64,000 nt of DNA. Source: Taenia hydatigena (taxonomy: Eukaryota > Platyhelminthes > Cestoda > Cyclophyllidea > Taeniidae). The notes beneath the pieces are model-generated. The model had not been told where the DNA came from. It ran no database searches and saw only the letters and a program-made list of their open reading frames with translations. Where the stretch lies: NCBI GenBank assembly GCA_036345935.2, contig JADWOT020000006.1, positions 16,094,519-16,158,518 on the forward strand. Reading direction: 5' to 3'. Made by a program: the position numbers and the translations under genes. How positions within the stretch are numbered: the stretch's first letter is position 1; every line of letters starts with the position of its first letter. Below, piece after piece: positions 23,296-38,200 of the stretch.

Positions 23296-26200
23296 ATGGT
23301 GTCTGACTCTGTGGTGTTTTTTAATACTCTTCTAATATTTTCCTTATCTTTTGGCTTTAACATTGAGGTAAAGTTTCCCGTGGTAAAAAGGGGAAAGCTA
23401 AATTCACTTTTTGGTTTCTCTGTTGCCGGTCATCAAATGCAAAGTCACGGAGAAGGGTAATAAACTCCTTGCTAATTTATTTTAGAATAATTGTTGGTGC
23501 ACCGTTTGAAGATGATTCTGGGTCAATTTATTGGTGTGCGTACAGAACCAACCAGTGTCATCCTGTGAATTTTGATATTCATAAATCAGCCCATTATTCT
23601 TATTCTGATCTTGGTGGTGAACTTTTTGGATTTTCATTATCAACTCTACCAAAGGAGCAAAACCGTTTAGCTGTTGTAAGTAAATTCTTAGTCTATTTAC
23701 TTTTTATGTCGTTTCAAGATGTGCTTCTTCAATTTTCGATTTTACATCCGATTTAACATTTAAATTGTTTTTTATGCTAAAACATATTTTGATGCATCGC
23801 GCGTTGATTTAATAAGATTTTAAACATATTAACGCTTTAGTAACGTGTTTATTTGGATTCTTCTTAAAAATAGCAAGCCTAGTCATATCACTGAATTTTT
23901 ACACTTTTGCACCCTAATTTAATCTTTATCCGCGATCGCAGGCCTGTTCACCACGATTATCGTATGAAGTGACAGGAAAGTTGTTTGTCACTGGTGGATG
24001 TTTTGCGTTTAATAATGTTTTGGACAAAAATTTGTTTTTGGGTGCATCAACCTGCCTAAATATCCCGGAAGCATCTCGTTCAATTGACCTCCGTTTCTGT
24101 TTGGATGGCGCTTCAGCAGCATACTTCCACAACTCTAACACCGAATTGATTGTATCTGGCAGCCCTTACTATCAATTTGCCAAAGGTAGGCGTGTGTAAT
24201 AAATTACTATTGTGCATACGAAAACTGCGAAACATCAATTCTTCAAGGAATCGGACTTGTGAACAATGTGACGGAATTTAATCCAGTAAGAAAAACGGAT
24301 ACAGCCCATGTAGGTGACTACAGTCTGTTAGGTAGGTTTGTCTGCCATATTTTCATTAACTGCATTCAAACCCATATTTTTCAAATCATAACTTAATTCA
24401 ATGCTAATAATTTTCACCCACACAATCACTGTTTGAAGGTTCCTCATCAGTGCTCTCAGACCGAGTTTACGGTTCAGCGTCGGACTCTGACAGACCAATC
24501 GTATCTGTTTTTGGTGCACCGGGAGTTCCTCAAACACAGGATAGAGAAGGATCCGGCTTTGTCATACTGAATGTCATTGAAAAGAACACAAATCAGATTG
24601 TTATTCCACAAGCCAAAGTTCTTTATGGCAGCCGATTTGGTTCTCGATTTGGTCACGCCGTGGCTTTGATCGATTTAGATGGCGACGGGTTCGTTAGTTT
24701 GAAATTTGCTTGTTTTAGCTCGTATGTTTGACATTCTAGTAAGTGGTAGATTAAAGTGCCTGAAAACATGCGGCCTCCTTATATTTTGGGTAGGTGGGAT
24801 GACCTTGTGGTGGGGGCACCGTTCGAACAGTTATCTGGTACAAATGTGGCATCTCAGCAGGACGTCGAAATGCACAGTGCGCATGGTGCTCCGGTCTTGG
24901 GGTGCATCTACATCTTCTGGAACCAACGACGTCGTCTTCCTAACATTGCCGCCTTCGACTCCAACAGTGTGCAGATTATTTGGCCACCTTCAAGTCTCTC
25001 CTTCAAGAGTGGTTTTGGTAGCTCTCTCGCCGGCCTTGGCGACATTGACCACGACGGAGTTGATGGTTAGTTCCTCTTTTCTACCTCTGCTATGAGGGTA
25101 TTCATTTTACAGCAAAATGGGTTACTTTAAAATGATTCTCAATATTGCGTTAGAACTGAGCTGTTTTTGCACTTTTTTATAGCATATTACTTCCATTTTA
25201 TAATTTACAATTATGCATCATAGGCTTTGATTAATGCTCTTTTTAGAGAACATAGATGATTTTGCCACCAAAACCTATGCTAAAGATGAGGAGGCCTTAA
25301 GCGTTAAAGGTAGTATGCAATTGATGTTAATTTTAGAGAATGGAGTATTATTTGGTTCCGACACAGCTTATGCCTTTGTAAATCACATGTATGCTTACGT
25401 AGATATCTGCCTTTCGCGTTCTATTCAATAACGAGGAATCTTTTCTTAGAAATGTTCTGCATTCGGAGTGCAATGTGATAAGATACCAGACCTTTTGTAA
25501 TTGAGCGCTTCAAATGAAAAAAGAGGTGGAGAGGCATTGAGGAGAATTTGGGCAGTTTCATTAAGCCTCCGAATGCTATTACCTTTGTATGACCTCTTGA
25601 CAGGAAGAAAGGTTCTTCAAATGATGCTTATAGACTTTTTTGTTAAGATGAATCAATTAAATTTTGTTTTGGTAAGCGGTTGCGAACGGAAGCAACTACG
25701 TTACTTACCTGTGATGTGTGTGGGATTAAAATGTCAAAGATAAGTTTCTTCATTCTGGTGGATGCTTTAGGGTGACATCACTGGTTCATTTCCATAATCC
25801 TCTTGGTTTATAAATTTTATTTATCATACGAGCTAGCGGTCACTTTGTGATAGACGTTACCTCATTTCGCCACACTACAATCTCACGCAGGTGGAGAACA
25901 GTTGTGCGGTTAGTCATAGCGGCGCCCAACCTACGGCCAGGGCGCTGGCTGGTTTAGGTGATTCTTCCAACGACTATTGAACTCCAGCAGAGTAATGGCA
26001 CTTTCGAGCCCATATATTCAGTCTTCCTGTTACCCTACTTTTACCATAGTGGATGTTGACTACAATCTATCCATCATTGCCATTCGACAGATTACATAAT
26101 TATATGGAATTATCTTCATTTGTTTCAAGGGCGCACGTATCAAATACGTCCCTAAGGTGTGCGTCAAGCTGATGAGGAGGGCATTTTGACATTTGCCTGT

Positions 26201-29200
26201 AAAGCGGAATCATGGATATCAAAATAAGAAATGGGCCTTTTGATAGGAAGTATCATCTAATTTGTTGCCTTTTTAATACGGATTTACATAAACTGCGATT
26301 TAAGCTATCCTACGCAACTAAACAATTTAGTTGATCTTTTTAAAATGCTGCAGCAAATTTTTATCGCTCAAAACGCCTATGATTGCCAATTATAGTTTCT
26401 AAGGTCGTGCTTATTAACGTACTTCTTTTCGACTTGCTCAAAAGAGATGCCAAAAGTGCTTATGCTGGATACCAAATGCTCCCTTTGAGGATTGAATAGC
26501 CTCATTTTAAAATGAATAGGGATATGTGTGTCCGCCTCTTTAGCAGTTGGTCTTGCGTTGATGATAGAGCATCACAACGGTTTCCGACAAATCTTATTAG
26601 TTAGATTGTGTGATGTGTCTGTAGCGAGGCGCACACACCACCAAAACGCAGGTCCTGATGAAGAAGAGAGGAAGTGTCAGCAGCAGTAGTGGATGAGTGA
26701 GGGGGCGCACAACAAAAGGTGCAGCTCACCACACGCCAACAACAGTACGCGTGGGCTCTCGATGCCTCCACCGCCGTGGGTGACGCACAGCGACGCAGAC
26801 GCCATCTCGCCTCTGTATATGCTTGGTGCGTGCGCGCGCCTCCTGCGGGCGACGCGGTGGCACACATTCGCCCCGTGGGTCACTCTTCTGCGCCCCTATT
26901 TATGCCCCTTTTGAGGTTGAGAGGTATCAGGAGCATCATCTAGACGTAGTTTCTTTCTTCGAGCACTCTAATCCTTCATTGCATTTTCCTCACACTGTCA
27001 CGGATTCAATAATGTTTTGATCTTATCGCCTATGTTGAGTGTCATAGAAATATGTCCTTCATGCTTCTTCAATGATGACTGCTGTTGCTGCGCTATAGTC
27101 TCAAGAAGTTGTGCCAGGTCATTCTCACTGCGTTTGTATGTGCAAAAATGACTTAAGCATCAGGCTACTCACATGTGCTGACAAGGAGAATACGTTCATT
27201 AGAGAAAATCATTTTTTAGGGCTTAAGTATTACGTGAGCTGTACTAGATTATCACAATCACACGGTAGCTTCTCTCACTCAATCTGGAGTGCGTATCTTA
27301 AGCAGACAAGAATGGGACTTCTGAAGGAATTGGGGTTGTAAGTGGATTAATTGGAATCATCACTTTAATATTCACATTAGTCGTTGTTTGTGGACCTGAG
27401 CGTCACACTCCTCTTGTCTCAAGTGTGTCTGTCAGACATAAATCAAGTTTGTTGTGCACATGTCCATTCGCACCCATCCAATGAAAGCCAAATTAGCTGA
27501 CTGTAATTTCGCTGCCCGTTAAATTCATTCACTCTTGTTGTGGTGGCATTTAATCCGAGTACACTTCGGTCGACGCTAAAAAGATGAAACCGACCCTCAT
27601 GTCCCACGCTCCTGTGACGTGGGGGCGCTGTAACATGAGACCGAACGATAAGTGGCTGTGACTACGCCCATAGTGAGCACCAACATTGAAAATTGAATCG
27701 CTGACGTAAAGGGTGCGGCTCCATGCTTCGTGCTTTCAACCTACCTTGCGCCATGTCGTCCCACATTCCAACCTCCAAGACTAAAAAAATACTACTTGCC
27801 GCACGAGTCGTATGTAGCATCCAAGGCTTTCATCCATTTTTCAAATAAGTTTGTATAATCCTACAAAACCCATACACGAGGAGGTAATCAGGTATGAACG
27901 AGACTTGGCACTGCAAAATTCGTCATAAAAAAAATTTTATTGGATTTTGCTTAGCTCATTATTGCTCGTTTGGGTGACGTGTGTGTCACTGTTTACTAAA
28001 GTTTCCATCACGACCCAGGAAATGGACCGGAAAGTTAGTCGGCTCTATAAACCAAGCATTCGCTCGAATGTGGGCGCGTCATGTAGTCCAGCATTTCTGA
28101 TAACAGCAGTGACGGCATTCGGCAGACAACTTAATCAGTCCCACAGTTCAGCGTACCACCCACTGAAGGGGTAAATAAATGGTAAATATGGCCGGATTCG
28201 AGAATGAGGGAAAGCCACAAGCCAGCGAACACCCCACAGCATTATTTATAATCCTTTCAATTCCTTTTTTCGTAGCACATCATCGTATTCTTCATTTTTC
28301 GCTCCTCTTTCACCTTCCGCCTGCTGAATGCTTAAGCATTTGTTTTTGGTTTCTCATTGGTAATTTCCGCCCTCTGTGTACCGACTAAATCCTATTTCTT
28401 GTGTTTGTACGTACGACGGATGGGCAGATGGCCCTGGAATTGGATATCCATGGGACTCTGCTTCGATTTCTTAGGAAGGGGATTTCAACACAGATAACAG
28501 CTGTCCCCACCAAAAGAAAAAGTAACCTGACCTCCTGTGGATCATCATCGTTACCTAGAACTCTCACAGTTCTTACGAGTCACAGTGCCAGAGGATAGGT
28601 TTACGCACCTTACCATTTGAGTAGAAGCATCTTTTTTTCTTGTTCTTTCAAAAGCCTTACTCAAGTAATTGTAACTTGTTCAACCAATCATCGAATTTTG
28701 AAGAAGCAACATTTTTTAATAAAAACTATTGAAATGGATTCCGCCTGCATCGCTTTACAGATTTCGCAGTCGGAGCTCCTCATGACGAAGGTGGCGGTGC
28801 AGTTATTATTTACCACGGTTCCAAATCCAGGCAGGTCAGCGCTCCAACACAGGTGAGTCTCAACTTTGTGTTGTTCAACCTCATTCAATTCATTAGTTGT
28901 ATCAACGCCTGCGATTTGCAAGTTTTACCTTAATTGGGAGTAATGGAGTAATTTCTCCCAATTAAAGCCACTAAATACTTCTGTTTTCAGAGGATGAATG
29001 TCGGATTGCTGAGCAGACATCTCTTAACAAAGGAGCTTAATCTCCACGTATGCTAGTGTGTCCTAATGAACACCTTTGCGAAACCTATATCCACTGCCTT
29101 TTCGACCAAAAAATAGGCAATCATTTAAACAACTTTGCCAACCCATCATGTGGACGAGGCTCTGGACTAGCTCTATTCAGTTTCAAGCGCTCCAAACACA

Positions 29201-32200
29201 GCCACCTTCAGTTTTATCGACAACGGCAGAAAAGAAGGAGAGAGGGCTGATTGGGGTTGTGTGCCGACTGCAGGCCACTCGGTGCCAAATGCGAGGGCAT
29301 ACACAGTGACTTGAATCTCGAATGTACCGAAACCTGGACTGACTGATGCATTCACTTTCAGCTTTAGGCAATTTTTTGGTCAATTTACACCTTCCGTGAA
29401 TTTTAGATCATTATGACGTTTGGACATTTAAGATAAACAGCAAGTATTGCAAGAATCATTTCAACAGCTGTGTGTGAAGGGCAGCGAATTGTGTGCAGTC
29501 TTATGCAATTTTTGCCTGATTTAAACCCCATGCATTCCTTTGCCTAATGTAGCAATTTTCATGGTTTGTTTCTTATCTCCTCTGTAACACTGTCCACCTC
29601 GGCCATCACACTCAATTTTGTATGGGCGGTAAATGGCACTCAAGTGACTTCGGTGCCATCCTGAGTAGCTCTGGGCTGTGGTCCCTTTCCCACCGACTGG
29701 AGTGTCGTGTCTATGGCGTGTACTCCCGAACAAACAGCGAATACGATGTACCGAAGTCTGCCTTTGGAATTCCCCAGGGCGATTCGGATACTAAAATTAC
29801 TTTTTGTGCTTTGAAGTGTAGAGTGACACTCACTACAACAATCTCTCTTATTGAATTGCTTAACACGTATATTATAACTTCATAAGAATTTAAAAAATCT
29901 GGTCAAAGATACTATCTACTCCTAAAAAACATCAAATTATGATGCTTTCATTTTACTTTTTTTAATTTTGCAAACTACTATTATCATTGCGAAGCTCAAG
30001 ACAGCCACGAGTGGGAGGAGTGTTGGGATTCAGTTCCACGTCCTCCAAAAGTACCGTTTTAACCTCAACCGTAAATCAAATCCCGATGAAACCTTGACCG
30101 TCCTCCTATGTACCATTACTGGAGGGCAATAAGTTAGACTGCAGTAGCATTACAGGAATGCTTGATCAGTAAATAACAAGATCTTACTGATAATTTGGCC
30201 TTACCTTGAAGCGAATCCACAACGCATGACTATATCCATTGGATGTGTTATTGCCGCCTCGATTTGTGTCCCAAGTGCACATCCTCCCTCCTTCCCAGCT
30301 TCCCATTTTAAGGCATCAATTTTTTCCTACTTTTCACAACGTCAGACACCGTTTGTAAGAGATGGGAGAAGCAAGTATTCAAGATTGTAGCTTTCAATGC
30401 ATTCGAATTCTGTAAAATGCTGATTCCGACCACATGATTCCGCTGCCAATGTCAGAGAATCAGATTATATCAACGGCGTGTATGCAGCTTAGGGAACGTA
30501 AGTACTATGAATCCCTCTCTAAAGTACAATTGTTCCTTATTTTCAAGTTTCCTTTAAAATTTCGACCGAAAAAAGCATTTTGCTGTCCTGAACGGCAAAT
30601 TAAAATGCATTGATGAAACGATCTCTTCTTAATGAGAAGGTTCGGTAGTTATTTTTGAGTACCACCAAATCTATCATGCAATGACGTGGAATCCTATCCA
30701 CTTATTCCACACATCAACCCCAGAACTATAAATCACAGATCTCATTGTACAGATTCATCCGCACTCACCCACTGGAGAATACAAACTACTGGAAAAAAAT
30801 GCCCCTGCATTCTCAAACAAGTCATTTTGACATCCAATGAACCGGTATCTTTGCTAACCGCAGCAGTTGCAATCCACCCTCCTCTCTCTCTATTTAGCAA
30901 AAGAGTTTGAATCGACCAGCCAAACGGCGGGCAATATATCACCGACTTCGGACACCAACTGTCTTTAAAATGTCTACTTCACGCATGCATCCACCAATTG
31001 TACATCCACTAGTTTTCTTCCACGACGTCAGTAGTACGTATGACAACAAAGCTCCTCATCTTTCTTGACGTGCAATTGTCATTAGTAATGGCATTTTGCC
31101 AGACACCATGAGTGCTTCTTCAATTAGACGCTGTAGCTGTCAGAATCCATGCTTTTCCTCAAATTCATCTTATCGTAATGCTAGATTTCCCCATTTTCCT
31201 CCAAGTCACTTGTGCCTCCATTACCAGAATATGGATTAAATAGTTCTAATAAGCGGCGATCAGAGAGATCTCACGCTTATTTGCCAAAAGGAAGGCCAAA
31301 CAGGGTTCCGTTCTAGTTGTTTTAGTTCCGGAAAGCATTAAAAGGTTGTCGGTTAGGCTGCTTTGCGGCAAGAGGGGCGAAATCACCGCGCTTAGCCAAT
31401 GATTTGAAGCCCCATTAATATCGTACAGTTCAGGTCACAGATATTAATTGAACCCTTTGCGAAGTTGTGGAGCTTCTACGATGGAAAGCTCATAAATGCG
31501 TCACGTATTGCCACCATCGCTCAAGCCGCAGGAGTGACCCTGCCAACAAAAATTTTACCGAATAACACTATGTATCGACGCCTACTTTAGATCCCAAAAC
31601 CGCTGTGCACTGAGCTGCTAAATGTTCTTATCTTGTTGTCTTTGCATTGCTATACAGCGGACCGCCAAAATTTGAGACGGAAACGAGCTAATAGGTGGAA
31701 TATAAAGGCCTTAGAATTATTAGTATTTTCTTCTTAGATTCTCAATGCCTCAGAGCTGTCAGAATCCGTGGAAGGCTTCGGCTTTTCTCTCAGCGCGGGT
31801 GGACTGGACTTGGACAACAATGGCTATCCCGATTTGGCTGTGGGAGCTCCCGATTCTGATAAAATTGTTGCCTTTCGGGCTCGGCCTGTCATTAAGTGCG
31901 TCATTAATACTCTTTTTCTATGCAGGCTTCGTAGCTCATCTGGAATGAGATTTTTCATGACCATCTTGGCATATTCCCAGCCAATTCATAGTGCATCAAT
32001 TTGCAATGATTTTTTCAAATACGAATGCAAATTAACAAGCAGCGAGATCTCGAACTGTAGTCATCATACCTTTCAGCTTCTCCTTTCAGTTGCATCCTCA
32101 CAGGTAGCAATTGTAAGTTACGGTGTTCAATGCTAATGAACAATCTGATTCTGCAGTAAAAAGTGGAGTCCGTCTACGTTGATGCTAATGGAAGTTTAGG

Positions 32201-35200
32201 CAGAAATAAAGTAACCACAGACCTACAGTTAGTGAATGGATAGTCGACTGACATTGCATGGCGCACTTAACAAATAGCAACTCCAGTTCCTATCCAAGGT
32301 CATAAAGGAAGGCCTTTAGAGGGGTTTCTGTTATCTCTTCCTCCCGAGCAGAGTAAAGGTCTTCGTGCTGCTCGAGGATGGATCAAGTCACGTGGGAGAA
32401 AAGTTGGACTCACTGGAGGTGTGTACAAGAGACACGCAGATCTTGCCCGGCTACTGGGCCCCTCGAGTGCACTGCATCAATGTGAAGGTCCTCGCCACCT
32501 TCACTCACCTCGACCCGTGAGTCGACCCTCCTCCCCCGTTTTGTCCCCGCCCTGCCCCCTTCCCCATCCTATCTCATCTAAGACCATTTGGTTCTTGCTT
32601 CCTGGCCCGCTACTTAACAGTCGCTTGATTTCCCAATTTTGCTGTGAAATGGAGGACCAATGGGAGGGAAGTTTTGTGATGCTATTGAATTTGAATGCAT
32701 TGCTGATGCCGTCCAAAAGGGTTGTTGTGAATTTCGCAAGCTAATAACAATAGTAATTTAAACCTTTCGCTGACTTTTATTATTGCAAGCCATTGTAAAG
32801 TGATTACCCTCACAATGGTCTTGCTTAATCGCTTTCAACAGCTTGCTGCGGCAATTACTTTTCAACAGCTCAAGCGCTTTGGTACTCCTTCCCGCAGTTG
32901 TAAGCTTAATACAGTTTGTTTAAAACGACTTATTAAAGGCATGCATTTTCGATGCTTTAAATTTAACCTTTAGCATACAAGACTTTTCTCATTTGTTTAA
33001 TCGGTTGCAAAAATACGTTTTTGGACTTGCACAATAGCTGGTACCACGTTTAGACGACTTAGACGTGGTGGATCACGAGGCACAACTCCACCTCACATTG
33101 CACTTGCAGTGAGTGAGCTCCATGTCTCGACTTACCAGTCCCTTTCTCCTCCCTTCGCTAGCTTGTAGGACCGTAAGAAAGAATGTGCATGGGAATATCC
33201 TGCACCAGGAATATTGTCCTCTAATTTCACAACCCTCTTTCGTTCAGCAGTGTTGTCGGAATTAAGATTTTGGGCATCGTGCGGAGCCGGTTCCCAGTGA
33301 TACCCTCTTTAATCCCTTTTAATTTTGCTATCATTGGGAGAGAGTTCCTGGCTTGATCTCTAATGCAGTCATATTCTTTCATTGTCATCTCCCTTCTTTT
33401 GCTCACATTGCGATTTGCCGTTCTTTACTGTTCCAAATTACGCTTTTCAGGTGGGAACGCTCAATTGGTTGCTCTGTTGCGTAAAATTGTAATTCCCATT
33501 TGTTTCACAACTGCAGGTTGTTTCGTTATGCTGAAAAATTGCACTGCTTGACGCTACCGCAGTGCGTTTGTAGTGATGCCATACTCTAAATTATACAATT
33601 ATCAGGATGCCTCCTACCATCCTAAAGATCATCTTGTAATGAGTCCCCATCCAGTTTCAATGCATCCACAACGACTGTGTCAATGTCCTGTTTACCATGT
33701 GGCCGTGTGGAGTTCAGCAGTAATGTCGTTTGTTGGGGACTAAATTCGACATCTTGCTGCCTCCTGTCTTTCAATTCATCGATGAAGGTGAAAGGCTTAG
33801 TTTGAATTCGAATTGTTTTGAATTTGGTGCTCTGCGTGCTTCGACTGAAGGAGGGTAAAATTACAGATTTTCAAGTTGTTGTGAGTGAGAAGACAGAGAT
33901 ATTGCCTACTCCATTCGATCACTTTTTATGGGTCACGTTCGCTTCCTTTTTAGGATCTCATTAACAACAAGAATTCTGAGTTGTTAAAACTACTTTACGT
34001 CGAAGTTTGACTTTTTGTCTCTGTTCTCTCACAGTACCTTCAATTTAAGTTGCAGATATGGTTGCCTTACAAGGCAGGTGTCGGCCCTGTAACAACACAT
34101 AGTTAACTTTGCAAAGTGTAGAGGAGTAAGGTAATGCTTTCTCTCATTTCCGAGAAAATCAGGTCACTTGTTTATGCTGGTCACCCTATGGTGACCAGCA
34201 CATTGCATGTCCTGAGGGAGGAAGAAACTTAAAACTTGTATTGAGTCCCTTACACCTTCTTATATTAGACTGTCAGCAAACTGCTTCGTCATTGACAGCT
34301 GGGCATTCTAATCCAGGAGAACCCTTTGTCGCCCCAATTCTATCTGTAAAATAAGCAAAATATTAGTCAGTTATTTTTTTAAATCTTGCTGTAGAAGCTT
34401 TAAACCTCATCATTCCACCCGCCTCCTATGGGATAAACAAGTAGGCTGCTGTGTTTGCCTCATTATCATCTTGCATTTTAAATGGAGTGCCCTAGAACAC
34501 CTTGGATTTATTCAACCACAGTGCGGAGCACAGATTGCCTTCTGATTATTAATGTCTATCCACTAATGGCGCTAGTAATGCTATCGCGTGTGGGACGAAA
34601 TTCACCTCAACGCCGAATGCCCCAACACATTTCCGAAGCAGCCACTCTCACCTTCTTCCTCCCCATCTCTTCTTGCTTCATTCAGCAAATTTTGTTTACA
34701 ACCTCCTCCCAAGACACACTCAGTTTGGCCAGTAAGGCAGAACTTCAAACCCAACAAATTAATAAGCGAAACGCAGATTGGAAGACTCCACCAGCTTCTG
34801 CATATCAGGTCGCTCTCGCAGCGACTCCCTGCAACGCAAACAAGGTTTTTTTGCATGGTTTGCAAATGATTAGCTGTGTAATCTGTCCCATTGCAGAAGA
34901 AAATCATTTTCGTTCAAGCAACAGACTTCCTTTCCATAGAGTTAAGACTGACCATTGCTGTTGAAGTTTGGCATAAAGTGAAACGCCTCTAGCTTTAAAT
35001 CAACTTCAGGATAGTTTAGGCTAATAGAGCCTGCCAAAATGCACTAGGAATAGCCTTCTTTTGGGCTATTGTTAATAAACTACAGGTCACATTTATTTTA
35101 AGGATACCATGTGCACAGAAGATTATTCCCGTACGTCTGCTGTTGACCATCAACCCGCCGAAGCACTGGCTGAACGAAGAATTTACGAACACGACCTCAT

Positions 35201-38200
35201 CGAAGACGGACATCCCTGTAGCGAGTTTCTTCGGAGAGCGAGTGCTGAAAGTGGATGATCCCGAGGTGCGCGCCTTCTACCAGCGCAGCTACAACGTCGC
35301 AACGCCACCCGCTAGCTCGGACGAGGTGCTACCTTTCCTCTTCCTCAATTCCCTGACTGCCGTCTGCCGCGAGCCCGGTGCTGTCAATAGGCCTCTCAGT
35401 CCCGCCGAACTCAATCGCGCCACCCGTATCCGACTAGCCTTTCGCGTAAATCTTTTAAAACCGTTTTTAAAACCTGTTTTCATTGAGTGGCACCTAATTT
35501 ATCTCTGAAGACACTACTAAACATGTCTGTCTGGAAGTAAGTTCATCATCGACATACAGAAGGTTTGAAAGGGTCAGTACGGTTCATTGCTCAACGCCAC
35601 AATGCGACAGCCGAATAGCGAAAGAATTGAATTGCTTAGATATTTGAGTATGCAATTCAAATTCAAGTAATCTGTTTATACATTATGAGATTTTGATGAG
35701 TAAAAAGATATGTTCACTGGAAGGTACTAATAACGATTGCTTTTGGAAATTCGTTGATTGGTAAACATTATCAGAGCATTAGTATATAGAAACTGATGGA
35801 CAAATGGGTGTTCGCCTGTTTAGGCGCTGGATTAAGAATAGGCGTTTAAAGTTGCCATACGCCACTTAAACCAGAAACTCCGTTTCGTTATCACCTACAT
35901 TATTTATCGACCAAACGTGCCGTCATTGATGGAGTGCCTCTATCAATTTAATATGGCACTCCCGTATCGAATTCCTTGTACGGTCTGGGCATCACAGCGC
36001 CAAAGGAGTGGTCTACAGTCGAAAACATTAGTAGTGCAGCTAACTCAAGGCACTGTTCCACTTGAAAAAAATTACAATCATTAATTAATTAATTAATTAA
36101 TGATGTGTTCGATTTGACGCTGCCTCAAGCCGTTTTTGTGCGCAGTGCTTGATTTATAACCCTTCGCTTCTTATCTTTAAAAAGGTTAACTTTCATAGTT
36201 ACTAAAGCCATCTGCCGTCATTTTATGTACAGCCATTGCGATAGGTTAGAAAAGTCCGTTCTGACACAGCACACTTCAACGACATCCGTTGCCAATTACA
36301 CGAACCGACAAGTTCCTGTCACCGGTACCACACAGTTGTCTGCATTGGTAATGCAGCATTATGAATTCAAGTTTCTACTTAGCTTCCATAGTTAAAGCAG
36401 ACTATGAGGTTTCCTTCTGCTAGATTTCATTAATTTCTTTTGAAAACTTCTGAGATACTTTCCACTAGTGCTACCATGTGGACGAAAATTCTTAATACTT
36501 TGGGTGCATGGCTTAAAGTCCTGAAATTTGGTAGACTACGGATGGATAATCATTTGTACCAAATAAATTCACTTAAACCATCCGCACGTCCGATGCAACC
36601 CGGGTTGGGCGCAACTGAGCACTTTTCACTGTTCAGAGGAAAGCTTGGCCTCATTTCAGCTTCTAAGGACATGGCACTAGAATACCACTTTTTGAAAGAA
36701 AAATGAGACTACACAAGCTCCGCAATTCTACTTTCTTCCGCTATTTACCTCTAGCTTTTGGCACCCAATGATCCATATGCTGACAGGCCTTGTTAAGATC
36801 TGGATTTTACAAGCTTGACGTATATTACAGTCGTGTTGTTTTTAGTGGGCAGGAATCAACTGCAGGCACGACTGTCCTTCGTCCAGATGCAGGCACCCCT
36901 TTAAAGTATCATTCATGCATTTTCAGCCTCCATAACTGTCTGCAAAGCTTGGAAGCGTCACATTGCTAGACTGTCATCTGCGTCTGTGAGCTGTGTGTAT
37001 ACAAGGCCTCCATACGAATGACTCACCGATCTCACCGACATCTATGAAGCACAAACTCTGGAAGGCTTAAAATGAGAGCTGCTGTACTATACTTCAGTTT
37101 TAACGCTTTTCTTTCATTCTGCGAACAAGTTGATTGAACCATAAGTTACGAATTCACTCGCAATAGATCAAATCCAGTTTCTCAGCACAACAAATTTAGT
37201 AAGCCGATCTAGTTATTTATTTACTAATGACATTAATACCGCCCTAACCATATTGGTGATGGAGGTAAAAGGAGTCCTTTTTCGTTCCGCAGGACGTCAA
37301 TTTGGTGGATCTCTCCTCGCCCATTCGGTTTGGTGTAAAGTGGCTACTGGATGCTCCCCCGCCATCTTCCCCCTTCGCTGAGCTCAAAAACCATCCCATT
37401 AATGATCCGATGGAGAACACCGGCCAAGCCATGGTAAGCCTCTGCGCAGATATTTCCCTCATGTCGAATTGAACGTGTCAATGTGGTGATTGGATGTTGC
37501 GTCCGAATCATCTCTATGAAGTAGGCTTACCATCGGCATTAACAACGCACTGCAGTGATGGTGTGATGGCCGAATTGCTTGCATGGAAGTGTCAAATGTG
37601 TTTCCTCCTTACAGATCACATTTGGTAACGAATGCGAATCCCGAAAATGCAATCCAGTCCTTCTTCCACAGTTTGAGTACTCAGTCACCAGGTAAACGTC
37701 TAGACGCTTTCTTAAATATACTAGTAATAATTTAGTTGGGTGATTTATGCAACATTAGGAAGTTGTGTTAGAATCAGGAAAAATGAGTCATTTATTCGCA
37801 TTCATTCACACTGGCCCCTTTACAATCGTCCCAAGAGAGTTGCTGTATTGCACTGGTTTAGTTCTCGATTTCACCACATTCTTTTCCATCCTATTAAAGG
37901 AGATTTATTGCAAGGACGAAACTTTCAAGTCTACACAAGAGAGGTACGAATTTCATGGGGTGACAATTATTTTCACCTTTTCACATCCTCGCCCACTAAC
38001 TTCATGCATTCATCTCAGTATTTAATTAGCACTTGGAAAGCGCCACCATCGAAAAACTTCCCAGTACAGACGAACCATTCTAGGACAGCTTGTATGCCTG
38101 TCTTAGTACCCAGTGTACGGCATATTTTGGAAATCGTAAATGTTTGTGATTAATAATGTTCACAACTACTACAACAGGTTGTCTGCTAGGCGTTCCACGC

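Noticed and set aside
29622..29885. 87-codon frame considered as an integrin exon
   Set aside because: The exons at 28852 and 31738 join in phase at a position that matches known integrins, and the frame fits no part of the family.
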